A stretch of DNA of 64,000 nucleotides from Luidia sarsii (Eukaryota; Echinodermata; Asteroidea; Paxillosida; Luidiidae): the NCBI GenBank assembly GCA_949987565.1, contig OX465104.1, positions 448,501 through 512,500 of the forward strand, given 5' to 3'. The notes under the pieces are model-generated. The model was not told the DNA's origin. It worked only from the letters and a program-made list of their open reading frames with translations, and searched no databases. A program made the translations under genes and the position numbers. Of the stretch, positions 27,701-39,700 are shown piece after piece (position 1 is the first letter of the stretch; each line of letters starts with the position of its first letter).

Positions 27701-30700
27701 TGAATTATGGAGACAGGAAAATCCCGACTCACATGTACTGTCCTTCTGCCTTTTTGCCTCGGGCAACAACAAAAAGCAAACAATATAGGAAGGTTTGCGG
27801 TGACACCATGTATCAGGTCTCTTAAAGGAAGAGGTTTGGTTCTGAAAAGAACCCGAGTGGTAACTCGACGTTTCGACTAGTATGCTCTGGCCGTCATCAG
27901 GGGAATGTTTCTCCTGATGACGGCCAGAGCATACTGGTCAAAACGTCGAGTTACCACTCAGGTTCTTTTCAGAACCATACCTCTTCCTTTAAGAGACCTG
28001 ATACATGGTGTCACCGCAAACCTTCCTATATTGATTCACCCACCATGCAAAGCCTTAAGTCTCATTTAAAAAGCAAACACTACATGTATTTCTGGCTTTG
28101 GGATAAAAAGCTTTAATCTTTTATGTATAATGTCTAAAACAGTGCAGCAAATTTGAGTGCTCTCCTGGTTCATAAATTATGCAGATAGACAAATCCCTTC
28201 AGATAGTCATCAAATAATCAAATCTGGCTTTTTTCGGTTAGAAAACTGTGATACTTGTCACTAACGCTGAAGAGTGCAGTGAATCTGAGTGCCATCCCAT
28301 TTTTTAAATTATGCATTCATTCCAAATCCTGAGATACAGTGGCCCCTGTCTATTGGCTCAGTTAGAAAGCAGCCTTCCTCTCCTTCCCAGAGAAACCACT
28401 CACACATTGAAAGAGAAGAAATCTCTGCTTTGATTCCAAGCAATTGTACATATAATGATGGATGGAATGAAGAATGCAATTTCCCCTGCTCAGCTGCCAC
28501 TGACGTCACTGGGCTTGACGTGTGTCTGGTGGATCACAACAGACTAATTACTCATAATTTGTTTCTCTCTCCCTGTCCGTGTCCCTGTCCCTCTCCCTGT
28601 CCCTCTCCCTGTCCCTCTCCCTGTCCCTCTCCCTGTCCCTCTCCCTCTCCCTCTCCCTCTCCCTCTCCCTCTCCCTCTCCCTCTCCCTCTCCCTCTCCCT
28701 CTCCCTCTCCCTCTCCCTCTCCCTCTCCCTCTCCCTCTCCCTCTCCCTCTCCCTCTCCCTGTCCCTGTCCCTCGCCCTCGCCCTCGCCCTCTCCCTCTCC
28801 CTCTCCCTCTCCCTCTCCCTCTCCCTCTCCCTCGCCCTCGCCCTCGCCCTCGCCCTCGCCCTCTCCCTCTCCCTCGCCCTCTCCCTCTCCCTCTCCCTCT
28901 CCCTCTCCCTCGCTCTCTCCCTCGCCTTCTCCCTCTCCCTCGCCCTCGCCCTCGCCCTCTCCCTCTCCCTCTCCCTCTCCCTCTCCCTCTCCCTCTCCCT
29001 CTCCCTCTCCCTCTCCCCAGCTGGATACCCGACTGCCTCACACAGAGAAGCTTCGTCACCTGGTCAGGGAGGGCATTCCTCACAGTATGCGGCCACAGCT
29101 GTGGATGAGGCTGTCTGGTGCACAGCACAAGAAGGAGAACAGTGACACAACGTACAAGGTAAACAAAAGATCCAATAAATAAGAGAGGATTTGACAGGAA
29201 GCAACAGATCAACCAATTTCTAAACATACACATATGTACTGTGCTTTCACCCCTGACCCCTATCAACCAATGCCCAATACACATGAACATGAATAGTCTC
29301 CTATAATACATACATGTATTGGGATTTTGGTTTCTGTCAGGCTTTATAATGAGGTGATTGGCCTGTACATAAGTGCACAAACTCTGGGTTTCAGAAGGAG
29401 TGAACAGAGATGGAGGAGGAGGGAAGGGAGGAAGGGGAGGAGGGTAAGAATAAAAAGGAGGCAAAGAAGAGGAATGAGAAAAGGGGAAAGTTCAGGACAA
29501 AAAGGGGGAGAAGAGGAAGGGGAAAGGGAGGAAGAGGGGGAGAAGACGAAGGATGAGGAGATTGAAAGATGATGATGAAGAGGAGAAGAGGAAGGGAAAG
29601 AGATAAAGGAGAGGAAAAGGAGAAGGGGAAGGAGAATGTGAAAAGGGAGGAATGAAAGGAGGACAGGAAGAAAGAGGAGGAGGAAGGGGAAAGGGAGGAA
29701 GAGGAGGAGAAGACGAGGAAGGATGAGGAGATTGAAAGAGGATGATATAGAGAAGAGGAAGGGAAAGAGATAAAGAAGAGGAAAAGGAGAAGGGGAAGGA
29801 GAATGTGAAAAGGGAGGAACGAAAGGAGGACAGGAAGAAAGAGGAGGAGGAGGAGTTTGAGGAGGAAAGGGAGGAAGAGGAGGAGAAGACGAGGAATGAT
29901 GAGGAGATTGAAAGAGGATGATATAGAGAAGAGGAAGGGAAAGAGATAAAGAAGAGGAAAAGGAGAAGGGGAAGGAGAATGTGAAAAGGGAGGAACGAAA
30001 GGAGGACAGGAAGAAAGAGGAGGAGGAGGAGTTTGAGGAGGAAAGGGAGGAAGAGGAGGAGAAGACGAGGAAGGATGAGGAGATTGAAAGAGGATGATAT
30101 AGAGAAGAGGAAGGGAAAGAGATAAAGAAGAGGAAAAGGAGAAGGGGAAGGAGAATGTGAAAAGGGAGGAACGAAAGGAGGACAGGAAGAAAGAGGAGGA
30201 GGAGGAGTTTGAGGAGGAAAGGGAGGAAGAGGGGGAGAAGACGAAGGATGAGGAGATTGAAAGAGGATGATGAAGAGGAGAAGAGGAAGGGAAAGAGATA
30301 AAGAAGAGGAAAATGAGAAGGGGAAGGAGAATGTGAAAAGGGAGGAACGAAAGGAGGACAGGAAGAAAGAGGAGGAGGAGGAGGAAAGGGAGGAAGAGGG
30401 GGAGAAGACGAAGGATGAGGAGATTGAAAGAGGATGATGAAGAGGAGAAGAGGAAGGGAAAGAGATAAAGAAGAGGAAAATGAGAAGGGGAAGGAGAATG
30501 TGAAAAGGGAGGAACGAAAGGAGGACAGGAAGAAAGAGGAGGAGGAGGAGAAAAGGGAGGGAGAGGAGGAAAAGACGAGGAATGATGAGGAGATTGAAAG
30601 AGGATGAAAAAGAGGAGAAGAGGAAGGGAAAGAGATAAAGAAGAGGAAAAGGAGAAGGAGAAGGGGAAGGAGAATGTGAAAAAGGAGGAACGAAAGGAGG

Positions 30701-33700
30701 ACAGGAAGAAAGAGGAGGAGGAGGAGTTTGAGGAGGAAAGGGAGGAAGAGGAGGAGAAGACGAGGATGAATGAGGAGATTGAAAGAGTATAATAAAGAGG
30801 AGACGAGGAAGAGAGGAAGAGAAAAAGAAAAAGAAGAGGAAAAGGAGAAGGGGAAGGAGAATGTGAAAAGGGAGGAACGGAAGGGGGACAGAAAGAAAGA
30901 AGAGGAGGAGGAAGGGGAGGAGCAGGAAAAGAAGACGAGGAAGAAGGAGGAGGAGAAACAGACACCCAAATAGAAATAGAGAGATAAAGTGATAAAATTA
31001 AAATAGAATAGAAGGAGAAACATAAATAAACGCGGAGATAGTAGAGAAGAACAGCAGCAATATAGTCACCATCATCTGAAATTCAATATTCAATATGCAC
31101 AAGGTAACAATATGGCCTTTGCAGGGCAGCAACCGCTTCCATTTCTGAAAAGGGCTTGCTAGTTTTCCTCTTGCCCGCCTACGGGCGCCAGTATGAAACT
31201 CTAAGGGAGAAGGGGGGGAGGGAGAAAGACAGAAAGAAAAACCCAGCTGAAATATGTGCGGAATGATAATGTGGAGGAAGGGACACTGAGGCAGAGACTG
31301 AGGGGCACCTAGGCAAATTACCTTCATTGCCCTCAAGAGGTTGCTGCCTTGTGACTGCAAATGAATGGGGCCTGTCTCAGATGCACGTCCCTTCACAGAC
31401 ATGTAATTGCATGCAGGCTTGCTATTAGCTTTAATGTACTTTGTATATCATTTAAGCACTGCCCCTCCCCCGTTGTTCATGGATTATTAGAATTGATGCT
31501 TTGTGGAGAGGATCTCTTTCCTGTTGAATTGTATTGTAGTTCAATTTCTGAGGAATTTACTACAAGTCTCAAAATTCAGTGGGCCTGACGTTTCGATCCT
31601 AGCAGGACCTTTTGTGAAAAGTCCTGCTAGGATCGAAACATCAGGCCCACTAAATTTTGAGATTTGCATTTTGGTAATTCTAGTCAGTAAGCAATTTGCA
31701 ACATTGTATGTCACTTTTGAATTTCTAACAAATCAAATTTTCTGAAAACAGCAATGTAATCTTTACTGTGCAAGTACAGTGCTTTAATCCAAGACTAAAA
31801 GCTTTACATGCCAGCACTCTTCAGCTATTCAGTATTATTTAACCTTTTTTCAATAATTTTGTTTCATCTTGTGCAGGATATCATCAAAGCCAGCACAAAT
31901 GACCATTCACTGACCGCAAAACAGATTGAAAAGGTATGCCGGGGCCGAGTAACTGGGCACTTTGTGTGCATTCACGATGAGACATTCTGTGCACTTTCTG
32001 TACATTCCAAGTAGAGCACTCTGTACACGTTCTGTGCATTCCCAATGAGACATTCTATTCACTTTCTGTTTATTCCAAGTAAGGCATTCTGTGCACTTTG
32101 TGCATTCTCAATTAGACATTCTACTGTTTATTCCAAGTAGGGCATTCTGTACACTTTCTGTGCATTCCCAATGAGACATTCTATGCACTTTTTGTACATT
32201 CCAAGTAGGGCATTCTGTACACTTTCTGTGCATTCTCAATGAGACATCCCCTACACTTTGGGTGCCTTCCCGATGAAGCATTCTGTACACTTTATATTCT
32301 GAGTGAGGCATTCTGTACCTTTTTCCTGTGCACTTGCACTGCCATTGACATCCCCTCAACCATTCTACAAATGTGTTCCATTCAAACTCTTGACATGTAC
32401 ATTTGTTTGTTGGCAATCCTTCTATGCCCTCATTCTAGTCACTCTTCCCCTTCTACCCTCTACCACCAGGACCTTCTGCGCACCATGCCCAGCAACGCCT
32501 GCTTCTCCTCACCCAAGAGCACCGGCATCTCCCGCCTCCGTCGAGTCCTGAGGGGCATTGCCTGGCTCTATCCAGACATTGGCTACTGCCAGGGAACCGG
32601 CGTGGTATGTCTCGGGGCTCCAAATGTTTGGATGATGAAGAAGAAGAAAACAGAAATAATGGGCAAGACCAGGAAGCTCTGTGTACTTCTCTTCTGCTCT
32701 TGGTACACGTTGGGGCAGAGGGTGAATAGACCTGAGGTCTATTTCACCAAACCCATCATAACCTACAATTAGTCACAAGGCAATGAGCAATGCACAGAAA
32801 CCATACGATGTATCACAACTAACGATGGGTTATCCATTGTAAGTTGAGTTACGATGCATCGTAAGGCTTTGTGAAATCCCCCCACAAGCCAAGAATCCTA
32901 ATAGCAAGGGGGAAGGCACATGTACAGAAGTCTTGTGTGCCTTGCTTGCCCGTGAAATATGCTTTACCGTATAAAGCCAACCCATCTATCATGCAGAGAG
33001 CCTGAAGTCCGGATCCTAGCAGGACCTTTTTCTTTGAGAAAGGTCCTGCTAGGATCCAAATATCAAGTCTTCTGGTTTTTTTTTAGATAAATTTGCATTT
33101 TTGTTTTGGTCAGTGAGCAGTTGCCAACCTTGTTGCATGTTACTATCATATGCAGCATTTTTACTCTAGCTGTAACTGATTCCATTAAATTGGTTAAGAA
33201 TTATCAGCCGTATTTTCATGCTCACTGCTTTTGAAGCATATTTGGCTACTTCTTGTTCAACAACAAACCACAAGTGGGTATACATGTACATGTATTGTTT
33301 GCAATTATATTAAGCAAGGGTTTTTGTACTCTGCATTAGCAGCTCTGTGCAATTGGTCCCAGATCTTCAATTGGGCATCATGGCAAAACCAGCTCATGTT
33401 TAATTCATAACTCATCAATTATGCATGACTTGGTCTGGTGCCTTGACTCCCCTATACATGTGTCACTGCACAGATTGCTGCCTCCCTGCTGCTCTTCATG
33501 GAGGAGGAGGATGCCTTCTGGATCATGTGTGCCATCATTGAGGATCTGGTTCCGGCCTCTTACTATTCCAGCACCTTGCTTGGTGTTCAGGTTGGTGGGA
33601 ATTGGATCACACATCTTTCTCTGTATGCTCAATTTATGTTACTTTGTAATTTTGTATTCCTTTTTTATATGAGGCCAGTGCAGATTGAATAGGGTCAATA

Positions 33701-36700
33701 AAATAGTTTAAAAAAAAAAACCAATTGAGGGGCAATACGCCAATCCAATCTGATCCATATTTTCTAATCCCATCGAATCTTAGCAGATCCTATCTGATCT
33801 AATCCAATAATATCTAAACCATTCTACTCTGAGATTACTCAATCTGATCCTATCCATTTCACTCTAAGTCAATCCAGTAATAGCTGATCCAATCTGATCT
33901 GATCCTTTCTTACTTAATCCAATCCAATTTGAGAAGACCTGACCTAGTCTGATCCTTTCCATCGCCTTCTCCTCCAGGCTGACCAGCGAGTCCTACGTCA
34001 GCTGATGGTCAGTTTCCTACCAGAGCTAGACCAGCTCCTCAAGGGCCATGACATAGGTAAGTAGAAACCTCAAAACCAACCACAAACAGAGACACTTACG
34101 TGTACATGTTTGCCCTTTTCAAAGCAATGGCTCTTGCTAAGGCTCTTGCTTTGGCTCTGGATGTGGCTGTGCCTCAAACTGTGACTTAGATTTTCCCTCA
34201 GGCTGCAGCTTAGGTTGTGGCTCTGGCTGTATCTCCAACTCTGGCTGTGGCTCAGACTCAGACTCTGGCACAGACAATGGCTGTATCTCGGGATGTGGCT
34301 CAGACTGTGGCTCAGACTGTGGCTCAGGCTCTGGCACAGACTCTGGCACAGACAATGGCTGTATCTTGGGATGTGGCTCAGACTGTGGCTCAGACTCTGG
34401 CTCAGACTCTGGCACAGACTCTGGCACAGACAATGGCTGTATCTTGGGATGTGGCTCAGACTGTGGCTCAGACTGTGGCTCAGGCTCTGGCACAGACTCT
34501 GGCACAGACTCTGGCACAGACAATGGCTGTATCTTGGGATGTGGCTCAGACTGTGGCTCAGACTGTGGCTCAGACTCTGGCACAGGCTCTGGCACAGACT
34601 CTGGCACAGACTCTGGCACAGACAATGGCTGTATCTTGGGATGTGGCTCAGACTGTGGCTCAGACTGTGGCTCAGGCTCTGGCACAGACTCTGGCACAGA
34701 CTCTGGCACAGACTCTGGCACAGACTCTGGCACAGACTCTGGCACAGACTCTGGCACAGACTCTGACACAGACTCTGTATCTTGGGATGTGGCTATGGCT
34801 CTTGCTCAGACTGTGGCCTAGCTATTTATTCAGCAAGCAGGTTTGAAACCTTGTATGTAATTTACCAAATGACACTGACCACTGGTCTATTGTGCCCTTG
34901 TGTCTGCAGAGCTGTCCCTGATCACACTGCACTGGTTCCTGACAGTCTTTGCCAGTGTGGTTCATATCAGGGTGCTGCTACGCATCTGGGACATGTTCTT
35001 CTATGAAGGCTCTGTCATCCTCTTCCAGATCACCCTGGCTATGTTCAAGTACAAGGTGAGTGACCTCAGATACGTGGGATTGAGATTGGAGGGTTCTCAA
35101 ATCTAGCAATGTGGACACCTCAATGTGCCACCCTAACTTCTACCCCGACCTCTCTTCTAATCATAGGTATAACATGTTATATCTATGATGCATTATGGTA
35201 CTCGCCGCTATACAATATTCAAATCCGCGACACGACCTCGACCAGCTCAGCGGAAAGCAGGAGTCACAGGTTCGAATCCCACCCGAGCTGCCTGAAGCGG
35301 GCATCGGGCAAAGCACTGAACACTCAGTGTTTATCACGTCAAGCGGGGCAAACTTCAATAAACTGTCTTCCAATGGTCATGAATCTATTCCCTGTTCCCT
35401 TTATGCCCCTGTCCAACCCCCTTTTCCCAAGCCCTCAATCCGTACCCATCTCATTGATGTCCTCACTCCAACCCATCGCCACACCTTTCCCAGCTACCAT
35501 TCCTCACCCCCTCTTCAGTATCCCCAGCCTCTCGATACCATCTGTCCTCCCCAATTTTCCACAACTTCTATCCATGACCCTTTCCCTACATGTACAGTGT
35601 ACATGTATATCATCATCGCTTCTCCTACATGTAGATCCTGATTCCTTCCCACCTGCCCAAACCTGCAACTTTTGCATATGGGGTACAAAACCCCACAAAC
35701 CCACCATGAACCCCCACAACATCCATGGCCCCACTATGAACCCCCACAACCACCCTACATGTATGATCCCATAATGAACCCCCCCCCCAAACACCCGTCA
35801 TGTTCCCCCACAGCCCCCATGAACCCCCAAACCCAACTCCCACATGTGCCCCCACAACCCACATGATCCCACTATGGACTCCCACAACATCCTATGATCC
35901 CACCATGAACCCCCCACAACCGTCATGTACCCCCACAACCCCCTATGAAACCCAAACCCAACTCCCACATGTACCCCCACAACCCCCTATGAAACCCAAA
36001 CCCATGTACCCCCACAACCCCCTATGAAACCCAAACCCAACTCCCACATGTACCCCCACAACCCACATGATCCCACATGTACCCCCACAACCCCCATAAT
36101 CCCACCATGAACCCCCTATTCATGCCCCAGTCCACCCACGTCTCCCTTTCCATGAACCTCACACCCCTCCCATTTCAGACAGAAAATACAAAAATTTCAT
36201 TAGTACATGTATCCACTTGTTGATTACCGGTACCCATTTAAAAAAAAATTGTAAGAAATGATTTGTGTCATAATACATGCATATTGCACTCGTTTCCTCA
36301 CGCCAATTTCAGAACTATTTTGTACAACAATACAAGCACATGTTGCACGTACAGTATGTACAATGTACATGTTTGTAGTACAGTATGTACACATAGATTT
36401 CTCATTAAAAAAAAACCACAAACACAATTTGTACATTGACTATTTTACCGTAGGATTTGCATGCACAAATTTCACAATTAATCAGCAGTGATGTAATATC
36501 GACATACTGTACTTATTATCTTGCACCCTTAATATAGTTCTAGAAATGAAGTTCATATGAAAGTAAAGGGCCTACAAAAGTATAAATAGCTAGTATTGTA
36601 CAAATGCATTCAGATTTCTAAGCCAATAGTGGACGTATACATCTTCAACTGTACACGGTGTTGCCATCGAAATTGAATGAATTAAAACTGCATTACATCT

Positions 36701-39700
36701 GCTGTAAGTACATATACATGTATATCTCCAGAGTTCATTTTGAGAGAAAGAACAGAAATCAGTCGAAATGGTTTCCTTAAACAAACTGGGGAGGGCTGAC
36801 ATTTCAATCCTAGCAGGACCTTTCTCAAACACATTCTTTGATTAAGGGAAGCCAAAGTACCTTTCTCAAACACATTCTTTGATTAAGGGAAGCCAAAGTA
36901 CCTTTCTCAAAGGGAAAACATTTAGATCCTAGCGGGACCTTTCTCAAACACATTCCGAAATTAAGGGAAACCAATGTTTTGATTCTCACAGTACCTTTCT
37001 CAAATGGAGAACATTTCAATCCTAGCGGGACCTTTCTCAAACACATTCTGAAATTAAGGGAAGCCAAAGTACCTTTCTCAAAGGGAAAACATTTCAATCC
37101 TAGCAGGACCTTTCTCAAACACATTCTGAAATTAAGGGAAACCAATGTTTTGTTTCTCAAACCCTTTCTCAAACGCATTCTGAGAAACGTCTTGCTTGGA
37201 TCAAGACATCAAACCCTGTACATTTGTTTGATATTAACACATTTCAGGTCATGTAAGCCAGTATTATTCTATTAAGCTATTCGCAAAATTGTTTGTCATT
37301 TTAATTGAAATATTTGTGTACTACCCTTCCCCCCTACCCTTCTTTTCCTTTTAGGAGGAGGAACTTCTGAAGTTAGAAAATTCAGCTCAGATTTTTAACG
37401 CCCTTTCCGACCTGCCTGGAGAAATGGAGGATGTGGACAAACTCATTGAGGTTGGTCTCAGCTGTTTCATTCCCAATTGTTTGTTTTTCTATAAAAAAAA
37501 CCCACAAACATTATTCAATGATGTCACTGCTGTTCGTCTGTCCATATGGTTTTCACATTTTGTACTCGTGTATCTATGAATATTCATGAGGTTTGCTGTC
37601 CAAAGCCTGACTGTCAGGTGATTGTTTAATAGAGTATTAATGTTATTCTATACTAGGGTTGGTATTGTAAATGTACATTGCTACATGTATCTAGACTGTA
37701 CACCACTTTGTAAACAGCAACCTTAATATTGTCATCGCTTTCACAAACTGGTGACTCCAAGCAAAAATACTTTTTCTGACCATTTCCTGTTTGATATATT
37801 GTGCCTGTAACCTTTCTGCAAAGATTTTGCAGTTTTAAAAGTGTAGAATTTGAAGCAGAAAAAGAATACTGGTAGCCCTTTGAAAGTCACTAACACTTTT
37901 CAAAATGGAATTTTTTTTTTTTTTGGGGGGGGACCATTATTGTAAGTGCAAATAATTTGAACAAAAATGGCAGGACCTTTTCTTTTCTGCCTTTGAGATT
38001 CTCTACGTTCTGTTAGGATCGATATGTCAATGCCTCCACATTATTGTTTTAGATTTGCACTTTGGTCAGTTGAGTCAGAAAGTGGTTTGCAACATGTTTT
38101 AATATGTTTTAATATTGCATGTAACTGGGCACTTACATGTACAATAATTGCCCCACAAACATTTCATTTTGAAAAGTAGCGGTATTCTCTTATCTGCTCC
38201 ATGGATGGACTTGCTTGCGAAAATGTGATAAATGAATTAGTAACAGTAGTATGGGTATACTGTTTCTGTATTGCAATGTGTTTCTCCAATTTCAAGTACT
38301 CTAACCTTGGCAGACATGTTATGTGGATGCCATTAGAGTGTATATTGAGTATTGGAGGGAGAGAGAGGGAGGGTGGGTGGGTGGTTATTACATGTACAGT
38401 AGTAATGTAGCCGGGGCATAGGTACAATGTACACATTTTCCAGTGCAGTCTTCCCACCTCCATTGTCTGCCCTGCTGATGTCACAATGGTCCTGTCCTCG
38501 GCCAAATCCCATTACATGTCAGCTGTATCTGCAACAGATGTTCCCATGGATTATGCAAATTAGCTCATACCATTTCTCTTGGGGGGGGGGTTGGAGGGAA
38601 CATTCCAAAATATGCAGAAGATTAAAGGCTAAAAAACGTCAGTTTAACATAATTATTTCTATATTCAAATCGGTTAGAAATATTTGAAATCGATACACAG
38701 GTGTATGTTTAATATCAGGTGTCGCTTGAAGAACGTGTACATGTAGGCCTATACTCTGCAAGTGAGTTAATCAAATAACCAGTACTTGTTCCACGTGGAC
38801 AGTAGTTGAACTATGAGCTCATTGTTTCTAACTGGTGGTGGTTGTGGGATAAGGAGGGGGAGGTCATTGACAGAATGCAGTCAGGGGTTTTTGCCCAGCA
38901 TTCTCCTGGATGGCAGGTGATGAGTGCATCGTTTGATCATCCTGGCCGGTGTATGTGTGTTTGATAATTGGCTCTGCAGTACATGACACAGTGGAGAGTT
39001 AGGGAAGGGGAATACTGGTCCATGTTGTTGGAGACTCTCTATATTGCAGCTATGCCTACCAGGATGGTACACAGAAAACAGCCTCTCTCCCCGGTATGTA
39101 CATGTATGGTCTACGGTATAGCCAGCACTGTCACACCCACAATCACTGTGTGTTCCTAAACTGGACGAACTGTCAGTGTGCATATTGATGCCGTTCAGTG
39201 CTTCAGTGCAATAATACCTTCCTTTCAAAACCAAATTCTGTGCACAAATTGTTTGCTAATTTTTTTTGCCGTTTTCACGATCGTGGAAGAACACCAGGTG
39301 CTCCGCCAGGTTTTTTTTGCATAGCGGAATACTCGGACAGTAGCACTGATTATGTGTGGGGATGCTATTTTACGCATATGGTGAATTTTAATGGGCTGGA
39401 AATTTAACTTTCAGTGAATGCATTTGGTATGGTTCACTGATACATGTATTTCTACCAAGCCTGCACTGTACATTTTTGGTCTTTTCTTAACAACCTAAAA
39501 GAATTGGTGTCATAAATTTGCTGATTTGATGGATTGTTGAGGGTGGTAGATATTTTCCCCAATACAGGTAAAACTCTTTTCCTTTGGGTATTGAATCTCC
39601 ATACGCCTGTATACCTACATGTACGCACGATACCACAGTTTTTTGAGTGGATATAGTATACATGTACATGTGTCATATGTGTCACATGTATGCTTCCATT

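Larger units (their letters stand above)
20943..29020 (+). other. Intron 4 (8.1 kb, phase 0)
   Basis: The intron holds family A copies (21086-21195, 23411-23505, 27781-28033), family B pieces (22445-22625, 26343-26660, 27061-27170), a 32-bp perfect palindrome (21932-21963), a 33-bp minisatellite (23084-23380) and the CTCCCT tract (28563-29018) that forms its 3' end. The stretches 23506-26340, 27171-27780 and 28034-28560 show no gene or clear repeat. A C-rich run lies at 24385-24500 and an AGC/CAA-rich run at 25620-25810. Confidence 0.85.
29159..31876 (+). other. Intron 5 (2.7 kb, phase 0)
   Basis: The intron holds the homopurine array (29393-30985) and a complete family B hairpin (31568-31720). 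The remainder is AT-rich with nothing recognisable. The acceptor is CATCTTGTGCAG. Confidence 0.9.
32605..33473 (+). other. Intron 7 (869 bp, phase 0)
   Basis: The intron contains a family D element (32736-32884) and a family B hairpin (32994-33133). The remaining 340 bp before exon 8 has only a GTACAT word (33283-33293). Confidence 0.85.
35056..37354 (+). other. Intron 10 (2.3 kb, phase 0)
   Basis: The intron holds a SINE-2 copy (35165-35365), a CCCCCACAACCC-type array (35670-36130) and a family B cluster (36785-37210). The stretch 36131-36784 is AT-rich with a few GTACAT words and nothing else seen. The acceptor is CTTTTCCTTTTAG. Confidence 0.85.

Noticed and set aside
28544..29464. Minus-strand 306-codon Arg-Gly repeat frame
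   Set aside because: It is the reverse of the (CTCCCT)n tract and runs antisense through exon 5, with no independent support.
29344..31023. Minus-strand open frames of 559 and 524 codons rich in Ser, Phe, Leu and Pro
   Set aside because: They are by-products of the homopurine array on the + strand. Pyrimidine-only sequence cannot form stop codons, there is no domain, and the region lies inside SGSM3 intron 5.
34137..34846. 151-210 codon frames with Ser-Val-Pro-Glu or Leu-Ala-Gln-Thr repeats
   Set aside because: They are artefacts of the intron 9 array with 6- and 12-bp units.
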